Below are positions 11,899-23,694 of a stretch of DNA of 64,000 nt, piece by piece. The position numbers and the translations under genes are program-made. How positions within the stretch are numbered: the first letter of the stretch is position 1; each line of letters opens with the position of its first letter. The stretch is from Hofstenia miamia (lineage: Eukaryota > Xenacoelomorpha > Acoela). The notes below the pieces were generated by a model. That model saw nothing but the letters and a program-made list of their open reading frames with translations, had not been told where the DNA came from and ran no database searches. The stretch spans positions 522,757 to 586,756 of the forward strand of contig SCFE01000040.1 of assembly GCA_004352715.1 (NCBI GenBank), written 5' to 3'.

Positions 11899-14800
11899 AA
11901 AAAAAAATTTGTTTGTAGCCATAGTTGTTCACGAGTCAACATTTTGCAAAAAAATTTTATCCCATATGTCAATTTATAAAGGGAAAAATGAAGTAGATGC
12001 AATTGAATTTAATTTCATGAAAATGCCAAATACCAGATGTTTAATTAAATCATCATTTCTAATTGGTTAATGCTAATACTATAAAATAATGTAAAGATCT
12101 TATCTGGATCATATGAATTTCTTGAGTCAATTTTGCATTTAATGAATTTAAGGGAAATACCTTAAATTATTGATTATTGAAGAGGATCAAGACAAATTTT
12201 TTCCGGCAATTTTTATAATAGACACTCAGCTAAATTCATCTGTAAGTTTTATCAATATTTGATTTTTAAATGCTGGAGGCCCAAAAACGCATTTAAGAAA
12301 AAGGACAATATTCATTTCAAGAAGTATGTTTTATTATCACATAATTGATTACGTCATTTTGTTTTGCTGTTAGAGAGCTACAACAATTTCTGCTATAATT
12401 TCTTGTAATGATTGGTAGCAATAAAACTTACAAAATGACGTCACATTGCTAATTATCTCGGTGGTTAGACGTGCGATTTTGCCAAAATGTGACATATCAC
12501 GCGTGATCGATCACATAGTCTAATCGTCGTCTAAGGTTTCATTGAGGCGTAAGTCCTTGAAACTACACTTTTGCTGGAAAAAGCTTTATTATTATTATAT
12601 TAGTTTATTGTTGGACTTAATTTTATTGTTAAACTGATTAGATATAGACTAATATGCAGAGAGAGTGTTCTTATTAATTTACTAATATGTGAGGAAATTC
12701 ATGTTGGGAGATAATTGCTAAAAGATTCTCATTTTGTAGCAAGAAGCTATATATACAGATTTTGACTGAGACTAGGAAAAAGATTTTTAATGTATGCATT
12801 AAGTGTGAAACTTAAGGCACAAGCACATACAGTATAATTGAGGAAGATGACGTTAAACTTCTTTTTAATTTATAGCTATCGCAGCACATGATATATAGTT
12901 TCTAGTGCCTAAAAACAATAGTAGAAAGAATTTCAACTTGTTATCTTAGTATTACACTACAAGACACAAATAATACATGAATGTAAAACCTCCCCGCCCT
13001 AATCAAGCCATTTTTTTAAACTATTGCTTATAAATGTTTACTTATATCATAATTGGATAGGTCTTGGGTTAAGGAAAATCTTGATGTATCATGACATGAC
13101 CTTGACCTTGATCTCGAAATATTTTGATTGAAAAATGATCCAGAAAATGGCAATTTTCAAAAAATTATATCAGTAAAATGTGTATATATAGCTTTAAAAT
13201 TCTTTTTGCACAAGAATCCATAAACCTTCCTCTAAGTCCTGAACTAGAATCCAAAATACCAGCATTAAAAATTTGACAATACTAAGAGCCGGTATTCCTA
13301 AAATCATCCAGTATCTAGGATCCAAGCAAAAATGTTGGAAGTTTCATAATGTATGAATTTGAACTAATTTAATGTGGTAAGACATGAAACTTTTCAATCA
13401 CAATACAATGAACTCAAGGCATTAGGAATTAATTGTAATAGGCGATGAACACCTTAATCCCCTAACGAACTTACCTATATCATGTATGTTATTGTGTAGA
13501 CCATGAATATTACCATAATAAAGAATAACGGCAGCCTAATGCATAAACTACAGATAAACAGAAGATAATTATGCTACATGTATATACCAGTAAAACTATT
13601 TTTGAACGTAAGCCAACAATTGTTCAAGAAGTTCATTTCACCAAATCAGCTGACTAGTACAAAATATTTTTTAATCCACATTCTAGGCAATTACTTATAT
13701 ACTATTTGCAATTATTAAGCTTGATTATAAAAAAAGCTGCGACATTTTGAAAATTATAATTAAATTATTCCAGTGAAAATGCAATTAGGATCTAATGAGT
13801 TGCTAATTTTGTTTGTCCAACCAATTCCAATACAACTCAAACGTCCAATTGGAATCAAATTGTATTCCAATTCCAATGGTATTTAGCGTTATATGTCAAT
13901 AGAAGCTACCTGTCAAATTTCAAAGATATTGTATCATTATTAAGGAAATAAGTAGGGGGGGGTGAATTTTAATATTTCTCAAAGAAGAGAAAAAGTTCAC
14001 CTCAGCTACATCAAATAAACCATGTGATGTGATTGGCATTAACAAATCGACATCTTCTACATCTGAACGGGCAGAGAAGCGTCCTTGATTGTTAGATATT
14101 AAAAACATTTACATCATTTTACCAACTTCTACTCAGATGATGCGAAAGTGTGCCTCTCACTTCTCTTGGTAGAAACGTGTGATAATAATAATATTCCGTC
14201 ACCCCGCGCAACAGACTGGGACATTCAGTTTTAAGTGATTTGATAGATGAACTTTCTTTGTGTAAAAATATTTCATAATTGAATAAATGAGCGAATCATG
14301 TAGGCGGTCTAAGGGACAAGCAACATTAAAATAAGCGGTATAAGTGATGAGCAGTTGAAATATATGAATTAAATACTCGATGGGTACACAACGAAATGAT
14401 ATTTTCTTACACAAATTTTTATTCAGAATAAATAGTTGTTTAAAAAACTTTAAATTTAGTAAAATAGAAAAATAAATGCAAATTTGCTAAAGATGATTCA
14501 GTTACACGTTGCTCCATCTCTCCATCTTCTCTTGAGTAAAGTTATCAATACATAGCCTCTAACCTACAACTTCAAATTCGCAGTATGATGTCATTAACCT
14601 CGCCAAAAACCCATGTACCATTGTATATTGCAGCAACATAATCTTTGTGTTTTATGGTCATAACTGACTGATCTTGGTTTTCTCATATGAGAGATGTGCT
14701 CATTGGGGTTGAAGAAGTCACAAACGTGTTGGAGCGTAAAGATAAGATCAAATAAGTGCTTCTTTATTCAGATGAATCTTAACAATTAAATAACTGATAA

Positions 14801-15690
14801 TTAATCTAAATAGTGTCATCAAAATTCACAAAAAATATAAGTAGTTATGGCCGCAGCAAGGATGTGTCACTTCTTTCTGATTGGTCAAGAGGGGAGGGGG
14901 GGTCGTAGAACATTCCACTCTGACTAATGGTCTGTGCTAGATCGTGGATATTGACAAGGGGTGATGTAGTGACGTCATGGAAGTTGCATAGTATTTGATT
15001 CACGTACTTGCTATAGTGACTCACTTATTTATGGGTGGTCAATTTCATTTACCTTGTTTGCGCATATTTTTGTTGATATATTTATTTTAGCTAGATTCTT
15101 ACATCGTGTTTTGTGATAATACATTATTGACTAATGATATCCGTAAAAATTATATGAAGAAGAAGAAGAAAAATCTATATTCAGAAATTGTCTTAACAAT
15201 AAATAGAAACACTGATAACAAATTCTGAAGGTTCAAGCGTGTTTCTATTGCTTAGCTAGCCTATGTACAAATTCTTTATTTTCTGTACATCACATGCAAA
15301 TAGCTACATCTCGTTTTTCAAATATTCTGCTATTTCATTGTAAAAAATTCCACCCGTTCTAATGATTAACATCTGCAATTGTAATTTATTTCATTTTTCT
15401 GGGATCTATACATTATATGCAAAGCATTACATTTTCGTTTTTCAAATACATTGGTATTTCATTGTAAACATTTTCATACTTTTAATTCACTTTTCTCTAA
15501 TATCCAATATACAAAACGGAAAAATATTCGCCATAATTGAACATTACAGGCGTATGAAATATAGACTTACATGATAAAGACAATTTTGCTTTCCAAAAAA
15601 TTATACATGCAAAGCTATTAGTAAGATTTATACATATACACACTTCTTTAATACACTATTATGATATTAGTTTTACACAATGGTTTTTCT
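11899..15690. other. AT-rich intergenic DNA
   Basis: 3.8 kb without a gene I can support. G-runs at ~13954 and ~14890 could be fragments of transposon ends but lack partners. Confidence 0.5.
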
Positions 15691-15706
15691 CTGCATTTCT
15701 TTTGGT

Positions 15707-15925
15707 TTAACGGATTTTCTGTGGTGTACACATTTGCTGACTGTTACATTCATCTTTTGTTGACTTTGCACGTTTATGACTCTTGCTCACAATCTTGTTG
15801 ATATCTTCTCCATTGCATTGTGTAGTTGCCATAGAAATGAGAATACGTTTTTCCAGGCAATTCACCATTCTTGTAGTTGACATACTGCCACACACTTGAT
15901 TCCCCATTTCTGGGTATGATTTCCA
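15707..15925 (-). other. Possible exon, weakly thrombospondin-type-1-like
   Basis: Minus-strand frame ending at 15707, about 41% GC in a 30% background. It opens after a possible acceptor (TTTAAAG at ~15926) and contains WKSYPEMGNQVCGSMSTTR then MVNC, with further cysteines. The W...CG...TR.V.C pattern recalls a TSP1 repeat but lacks its first cysteine. I found no convincing partner exon, so this may be chance or a fossil. Confidence 0.2.
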
Positions 15926-17092
15926 ATCTTTAAATTAGCCACAACTCCATGTGGAGATCAACTTCTAATTGTACAAATGCTTGCAAATCATATTATTTAA
16001 TTGTAAAAATCACTTCCCACAGCGGAGAAATTCAACCATCCTTGACTCAATCCCCATAAAAACTGAACAATGTGTTACATTTTGCAAATCAGAAAAATAA
16101 TATCAGTAGATTTATTAAATTAAAAACACAACTGTATATAGTTTACACAAATGCTACAAAACTTTATGTTTATTCCATTGATATATGATTTTGACACAGG
16201 TTTATACATTGGATTTTGTTTTTTCATGACAGTGCTTTGTTTTACAGCATATCTCAGCATCAAGGAAATTTATCCAATATGGGTAGTAGTGTGCATCCAA
16301 CAAATTGAGGTTCTAAAATATTGATTTGTACCATTAAAACATGAGTTCCACCATATATCTCACGTTCATAGTATGCAATGGTTGTTGTGTTTGGATATAT
16401 CTTTCCATAAAATCCTAACATATTTCCATAATTAAAAAACATTAGTATGATATTTGTTATTGAAATTATAACAAGATTTATATTGCCAAATAAATTACCA
16501 CACAATCCATGTAAAAATTGAACAATGTTTTTGTCTCACTCGAAAATTTTGATGATTTTTCATTAAATATATAATTCCATCACTAAAATTTTCCACGAAG
16601 TTTCCTTTTTTTGCAATGAATGGTTGGCATACTAATAGGTTTTTGTTATTTTAGCAAATTATTGACGTGTTACTAGATATAATGATCAGATGCACACCCG
16701 CATCCCCTAGTAATTCAGAACTTCATCACTCAGAGTTGTTGTGTAATGCATGCTTTTAAAATTTATACACAATTGCTAAAGAAATTGTTGTTTTCTATCT
16801 CTTGCATATTTGTTTTGATCAATATTAACACACTTGGAAACATGCTCTAATGCAAATAACACATCATTTTTCATTTGAAATATTTGGGTTTTCAATATAT
16901 GAATTGTTTTCCTTGAAACATGGCGTTGCATGTTTAAACATTGTTACAACAAACACAATCTAAGTGAAATTTGTCATCAAAAATATCAGTTTGCCTAAAT
17001 CCTAAAAATCAGAAATTCTCAGTTTGGTCTAAGCAAATTGTCTAAAAAATTAATTTGCTCATTTTAGTTTTGTCAAAAATATTTGTCGCTAG

Positions 17093-17222
17093 ATGGCATC
17101 CACTAGAATCACTTCATTTCCACATTGCAAATAGTAATGGGGTGTTACGAGAACTTCAGGGTGTCCCAATGAGACGGGGTCTAGCCCGTCTCTTACTACT
17201 TTTGTATCCAAACCAGTCTTTA
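17093..17222 (-). other. GC-rich open segment, unknown
   Basis: About 48% GC. The minus strand reads VKTGLDTKVVRDGLDPVSLG and ends in a stop at about 17090. It resembles coding DNA by composition only. It lies just beyond the 3' end of the LINE that starts at 17300 and could be a piece of another element. Confidence 0.2.
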
Positions 17223-17311
17223 CCCAAGATATACTTTTGCTTATGGAAAATATTAATGTGCTTCTAAAAAGCTTGCAATTTTTCAATGTTCCTTATCTCT
17301 AGGTAATAAGT

Positions 17312-17881
17312 TCAAATAGCGGGATTAATGAATGATTTTTGCAAAAACTTTTTTCTATTTTTAATGCAGATATAGTGCTTTGATCTGGAATTACGCTTAT
17401 GAATAAATCCAGGCATTGAAATAATATTATAACGTGGTAATTTCTTGAGCTTGAAAAATGTTAACAGTGTGTTAAATATGATTAGCTGTCTTGGGAAAAG
17501 GATAGACCTAGAAATATACTGCTTAGTTCTGAAAGAATTTATCTTTGAAACGTTTAGAGCCCATTTTAATTGAACATCAAGTTTTCTATATAAAACATCT
17601 TTTAGATCAGTAAACAATATATTTCCATAACTTAGGTGACTCATTATAAATGAATGGAAAAATTGAATTATTGCACAGGCAGGTAGTTGTTTTACTATCA
17701 TTGACATACTTCTTAAACCTATTGCCAATTTTCGGACTATTGCATTAATGTGTGATTCAAAATTTAGCTTCGAATAAAAAATTACTCCTAAATATTTGAA
17801 ATTGTCTACAGTTGGAACCTTAACATTATTAAGATTAAGAGCTAATACTGAAACATCATAATTTGTCGTAGATGGCTGCAA
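17312..17881 (-). pseudogene. LINE post-RT domain
   Basis: Contains FKYLGVIFYSKLNFESHI, the thumb/connection motif after the RT palm, then a basic C-terminal region of 189 codons. It continues the LINE after the duplication junction, in a different frame. Confidence 0.8.
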
Positions 17882-17940
17882 AATACAAAATTCTGTTTTA
17901 CTTTCATTTATAAGTAACTTTGCATGTTAAAGTACATTGT

Positions 17941-18848
17941 TAATTTGTTGCAATTATTTGCTACAGATTCAATTGCTAAATGCATAGATTTATTATCGTT
18001 GAATATACAGGTATCATCGGCATATTGAATTAAATTGCAATCAGTTATCGTATACATATCGTTTACATATATACTGAAAAGAAGCGGACCTAAAATTGTC
18101 CTCAGAGGGACACCATTGTTGACAGGTAGCCAATCCGAAAATACATCATTTACTTTAACTCTCTGGAATCTATGTTTCAAATAACTAGTTATCAAATTAC
18201 TGCTATTGTTAGAAAATCCCATACAGGATAATTTTTTTATTAATATGCTATGATCAATAGAATCAAAAGCTTTAGAAAGATTTAGGCAAGCAATAGCTAC
18301 GAATTTATTTGCATCCAGTGATGATCTCCATTTTTCTGTAGCACTTAATAGAGGATCGGTAGTTGAAAAATGTTTACGAAATCCAAATTGAGTGTAATTT
18401 GTTGCAATTATTTGCTACAGATTCAATTGCTAAATGCATAGATTTATTATCGTTGAATATACAGGTATCATCGGCATATTGAATTAAATTGCAATCAGTT
18501 ATCGTATACATATCGTTTACATATATACTGAAAAGAAGCGGACCTAAAATTGTCCTCAGAGGGACACCATTGTTGACAGGTAGCCAATCCGAAAATACAT
18601 CATTTACTTTAACTCTCTGGAATCTATGTTTCAAATAACTAGTTATCAAATTTCTGCTATTGTTAGAAAATCCCATACAGGATAATTTTTTTATTAATAT
18701 GCTATGATCAATAGAATCAAAAGCTTTAGAAAGATTTAGGCAAGCAATAGCTACGAATTTATTTGCATCCAGTGATGATCTCCATTTTTCTGTAGCACTT
18801 AATAGAGCATCGGTAGTTGAAAAATGTTTACGAAATCCAAATTGAGTG
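17941..18848. repeat. 454-bp tandem duplication inside the LINE RT
   Basis: Copy 1 is 17941-18394 and copy 2 is 18395-18848. They differ at only a few sites, for example AAATTACTGC versus AAATTTCTGC and AGAGGATCGG versus AGAGCATCGG. 454 is not a multiple of three, so the duplication itself shifts the frame. Confidence 0.95.
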
Positions 18849-19309
18849 TTTGATAGTAGGTTGTACCTATTGAGATACTCCGTTATTTGGTTATGTAATA
18901 ATACTTTGCTTATTGGTGAAGTAGTTGAAATTGGTCGATAATTTTTGTCATGACACTGATCGTTTTTCTTAAAGATGGGAATAATGTGAGCAAGTTTTAA
19001 ATAATCCGAAAAGTAATTTCTCTTAATGCATTCATTAAATATATAATTTAGAGGACTCGCTATAATACCTGCAGTGATTTTAAGTGCCCTAGAAGGAATT
19101 ATAGAAGGCCCACTTGATTTGTTAACATTAAGCTTGAGAATTGCTTTTAAGGTTTCAATACTTGTTGTAAAACGGAAAGAAAATTTAGGGTTAAAGAATT
19201 TTGGCGGTTTACTTTCATACTTAACGATTGGGCCACTGAATTTTACTAGATTAATAAAACTCTTGTTTAATTCGTTGGAGATTTCATAATCATCAATATT
19301 TTTTCCCAT
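18374..19309 (-). pseudogene. LINE reverse transcriptase fragment
   Basis: RT motifs in order: SSGPSIIPSRALK, HIIPIFKKND, NYRPIS, TQFGFRKHFSTTDAL, LSKAFDSIDH, NNGVPLRTILGPLLFSIYVND and the catalytic YADD (in IQYADDTCIF). The frame ends where the tandem duplication begins, so the rest of the domain is out of frame. The second copy of the duplicated part gives the open segment at 18222-17908. Confidence 0.9.
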
Positions 19310-19324
19310 GAATTTTTAATAGCA

Positions 19325-20360
19325 TCAAGAGTTTGATTTAGATTTCTTACTATTAGCGATCTCATGAATTAGCTTCCATTTTGATTTTTGATTTGGCAGA
19401 CAAACGATTTCATTTCTGGTGCATTCGTTATACGCCCTGTGGTTTTCAATGTTGGAAACATTTCTGCCCTTTTTATATGTAGCAAAATTACTATGAGTTT
19501 GAGAACTTTTAAAATTCCTAAATGCGATATTCTTTTTACGAATAAATTCTTTTAAAGTTTCGGTTAACCAAGGCTTATTTTGTGGAGATTTGATTGAGTT
19601 GCTTTTCGGAATTGAATTTATCATGATTTTCTTTTCTGGGCAAAATTTTTTGAGATAAAATTCAAAAATTTCTAAAAAAAATTTGTCAACATTGTAGTTG
19701 AATTTGTTGCAGTGATCAGAAAAAGGACATTCGGATGAATACAAATTGTAACATGCATTATATGATTCAGAAAGGACAATGTAATCTTTTAGTGTGGTGC
19801 TCGATGAAGTAATTCTAGTCGGCAATGTTTCATTAGTCAATTTTAAATTGAAAGTATTTAAGAGTAGGTCAATCTTGGACTGTTCATTAGTGTTAAAATA
19901 ATTTTGGTTCCAGTCTCCAAGTAGGATTAAATCTTTATTTTCAGAACAAGCTGAAGATAATTCACCTTCTAATTGCTCAATATACGGATTAGTAAATTTC
20001 TTGTTAGGACAGTAAGCTACATTTAACAACTGCTTTTTAAAATTGAAATTTTTGATTAATTTCTACCCATAGACTTTTGAAATTTGTCGCTAGATTACTT
20101 TTGATATCGTTGCGGTGCTTAGGATTTAATGATTTCGGTATTAGAAATAGAACACCCCCACCCTTTGTTTTACCTAGTGGATTGTTGAGGAACCTGTCTC
20201 TCCTGAATACCGTATATGATACGTTTTTAAAAGACAATATGTTATCAGGATCGTGACTTTTTAACCAATTTTCCGAAATTGCAATTATGACATCATTTTT
20301 AAAACATGACATATATTGTTTAAATTCAACATTTTTGCTGCTAAGATTCTGGAAGTTCAA
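19325..20360 (-). pseudogene. LINE endonuclease domain and linker, frameshifted
   Basis: The endonuclease signatures are ISENWL (in place of the usual TETWL), GGGVLFLIP, LLGDWNQNY (metal/phosphate site) and the terminal FSDHC (catalytic SDH). A shift at about 20030 splits the domain, and another at about 19315 separates it from the RT. The order is that of ORF2 in Jockey/CR1-group elements. It is not expected to be active. Confidence 0.85.
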
Positions 20361-20420
20361 ATGTACATAGTTAACAGAATTTTTCGTAAGAATGAGCTTT
20401 TTTATACCAATTTGGGTTTT

Positions 20421-23400
20421 AAGATAATGACTAATATTTAATATTAAAGATCCGATACAAAATAGTGCATTTTCAATATTTGGGTGACTTTCTGATATAA
20501 TATTAGTTTGGCATCCGTCTAAAAGTACTAAATTTGGATGATTTTATATTATACATTATAGCATTCTTCTTTGCCTCTCTTCTCGTTTTTGATATATTAT
20601 AGCTTTCAACTTTATATAATTAGACAGCCAGTACTCTGCCAACTCTTATTAGATTCCTTAGCTCTTTTCAGAATTCCTTAGAGCTACTTTAGTTTTATAT
20701 TAAAATGTTCAAATTATATTTTAAATTACTATTCCATTTGATTTATTAGCACTTTAGTTTATTACAACTTTCGAATTTCTATTAAACGATATGAGTTGAT
20801 GTATTTCGGAAAGCTATTTCTCTTGCGACTTTTGACGATATGGATTATTGATAAATATCCAAAGATGCGGGCTGACTAGCTTCATATGAAACTATTTTTA
20901 TTTTTCGAATTTATCTATACTAGTTGCACGGTATCGGCCAAAAAAATTATAAATTTTACACTTTTGTAAGATTAGAGTATTATAACTAATAGAGTAGAGT
21001 AACTTTGGATAGCTATAACTCCATTTTTTTACACTATCGACAGTTTACATACCATTCGATGCGGGCTGAATAGCTCTCCGATATTTTTTTATATTTTGGT
21101 ATTTTGTTTTAAATTTTTAAACTTACTAAAGGTTTTTTATTTGTAATTCCAATATTGAACTTGCTTATTCGAACATTGAAGTTGCTTATTCCCATATTGA
21201 ACTTGAAAAAGTATAGCCAATGGTAAAATTCAGTTACCAATCAACATTTGAAACTTACAATAAAGACACGAGTTAATGATTTTGCTTGCACTGCACTACA
21301 CACTGAAAATAACCACTATCGACAATCTGAAATAGTATGTGGCTGCTTCAGCTCACAGTAATGATGTTCTCATAAATATTTCATACTTTTTTCGTTTACT
21401 GTAGATGGCGTTGGTGAATTACATCCCTCCAAAGACTCCCGCATTTAGCGGGAGATTTTCCGCTTTTGAGGTTTCTACAGATCTTGTTTTCAATATAAAA
21501 TATCCCGCTTTTCAGGATCTTTCCTGGTGTTAAAGAAATTTTGTGAGAATTAAACTGTCAATTTTTAATGCTAATTTGTCATATTTTTCTGATATCAAAC
21601 CCAGACAGGCATATGATCATAAGCATATTGTATTTGTTAGCCATTGCATATTTTTGATATTCATTTATTGTCAATCTATAAAATATATTTAGACGGCTAT
21701 ACATAGTCCTTAACAACTTCATTAAAATTTCAATGCCGTATTTATTCGACGCTGTGAATAAGAAAATGCAACACAGAAATATAATATAACCTGCAAAAAA
21801 TAATGGTTTTCCTTTCTTTTTGTTGACCTTATTAGTAATGTAAAATTTGACATATTATTTTTTTGTGAATTTAATGGGCTAGAGACCATACTTTGGTAAA
21901 GAAGTCATATCACTATCTAGTAGTAAACATGTTACAAGAAACACTTCGTTTTTTAAGAAATTTTCACGTTTTCTGTTTTTTTTGGAAATGCGCGCTTTTT
22001 TGTAAATCTCCGCTTCTGTACTTAATGACGATCGGTTTATCCGCTTTGTGTTGAAAGTCCAGGAATAAACTATATTATAAGAATAAGTGTCTATATTTAG
22101 AAGATTTTTGACAATTAATATTCTGATAGTTTCTCTAAACAGCTTCATAAAAACAATTTACAAATTCAAAAAATCTACAAAAAAATTATATAAATAAGTA
22201 CAAGCTAGGAGCACGTAATAAATGTCTGGTAAAATTCAATGGTTACTTACAAACTAACAACTTTTGAGCAAATTCAATGTGTAAATAAACGGCTATAAAT
22301 ATTCTTTTATTCTATTCTTGTTACTAATAATTAATAAAAAGAAATGTGTGGCATGTGATCAATACTGCTCACGTTAAACATTGTGAACATTCCATTAAAC
22401 AAGCTTTCTGAATATACGAAATGCGCTTATATTCTTAATAGTTTTCATATTATTCAATGTAAAATGTGCTCAAGATTTTTGAACACCCTGTTAACGACTA
22501 AAAAAATGAAAAATATTTACAAATGAAAATACCTTCTCGCATTTGAAATTCCAATATTAGTAAAATGTAATAGCAGCAATTTGAAGTCTCCCGAATAGAA
22601 TAGCTGTAATTTTCTCAATTAGGTAGGGGACAAGTGTGTCCGGCTAACAGGCTGAAAATAATTAATTTCTAAACGTTAAAAGGTAGCAAGACTTCAACAT
22701 GAAAATGTGCATTCAGCTGATAAAAACTATATTCGTAACATATTTCGCATGGAGTAGAAAATTAGCTAAATTGATTCGTCAAAATACAGTAAACTATTTA
22801 ATAAAAAGAAGATGTTAGTTCGAATTGCACGCAAGTCAACGTTAGGTTTGTGAGAAGTATTTTACTTCAAAATTGTTGATTTTAATGAAACTATAACTGA
22901 ATTGTAAATATAAATTAATAGATTCAAGAATCGTATACTACGTAAATAAAAGCACTACAAACTAAATCATGTACAAAAATAGAATTAAAATAAAAAGTCG
23001 CAATTAGTGGTCTAAAGTGGAAACGACTAACCCTGAGACATCTAAGCTTTGATTTATGACACAAATCGATGAGTGCAAAAAAATTTTTAGTGGAAAGTAC
23101 AAATAAACTAGGAAGAATTCATAGAATTGGAAAGCAATGACGTCACAATTTTTTGACACATAAATTTCAATAGATCATAAAAAAAATTAAACATTTTCTA
23201 GACTAAAATAATTTTGAAATTAATGTGGGTAGAAAATTAATTAGCAAAAAGTATCGCGAAATCCGGGCTTAATTGGCGAAACTGTATGGGAGTTTAATAC
23301 CCTAGATGGTAACCAAACGGATGATACTACACATTTGTCTTGTGAAATCGGATCACTGTCTTTTCCACCAATAAGAACCAATAAATAGAGGAAATGGGTA

Positions 23401-23475
23401 CTAGCCTAAAATACAAATAATTGAAATAAAACTTAAAAAACTGAAAAAATATAAAACTGGCACTATAATAATAAA
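20421..23475. other. Intergenic DNA between LINE and kelch gene
   Basis: No supported gene. The 3' untranslated part of the kelch gene should run down from 23475, but I see no strong polyadenylation signal close to the stop. Confidence 0.5.
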
Positions 23476-23694
23476 CTAAAAAGAGAAAGTATATACATTT
23501 AGCGCGTCGTCACTGTAAGAGAAAGCTCTATTGTAGCTCGACTGAATCATATCAGTTACACAGTTACAGTTTTCTTGTTTAAGAAGAGGATTGCTATGTC
23601 GAATGGAATTACAGGCACCGGGAAGTCGAATGGTTTCTATTATGTTTGACATTGAAATGGACTTTTTGAACTGTAAACTATCATCTAAGCGTTC
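23476..23694 (-). CDS. Kelch gene terminal exon
   Basis: Acceptor TTTCAATTTAG at ~23695. Opens in phase 0 with ERLDDSLQFKKSI and runs 72 codons to TAG. It includes a short cysteine cluster (ENCNC). No kelch blade is present; this is the C-terminal tail. The phase matches the donor of the preceding exon. Confidence 0.8.
   Translation of the reverse strand, partial: ERLDDSLQFKKSISMSNIIETIRLPGACNSIRHSNPLLKQENCNCVTDMIQSSYNRAFSYSDDALNVYTFSF

Larger units (their letters stand above)
17300..20420 (-). mobile_element. Decayed CR1/Jockey-like LINE with internal duplication
   Basis: Minus-strand fragments in order: apurinic-type endonuclease (20360-20037 and 20029 to ~19650), linker to 19325, reverse transcriptase (19309-18374), and a post-RT domain (17881-17312). 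At least three frame breaks separate them. A 454-bp tandem duplication lies inside the RT (17941-18848). No intact ORF1 is visible, and neither end is sharply defined. A degraded relative is at 29127-29480. Confidence 0.9.

Noticed and set aside
12455-12535. tRNA-like A-box wording (GGTGGTTAGACGTG) near 12465
   Set aside because: No cloverleaf could be built and no B box at the right distance.
16260-16505. Minus-strand frame reading IILMFFNYGNMLGFYGK, reminiscent of the end of a CUB domain
   Set aside because: AT-rich, no cysteine framework and no usable splice sites. Likely chance.
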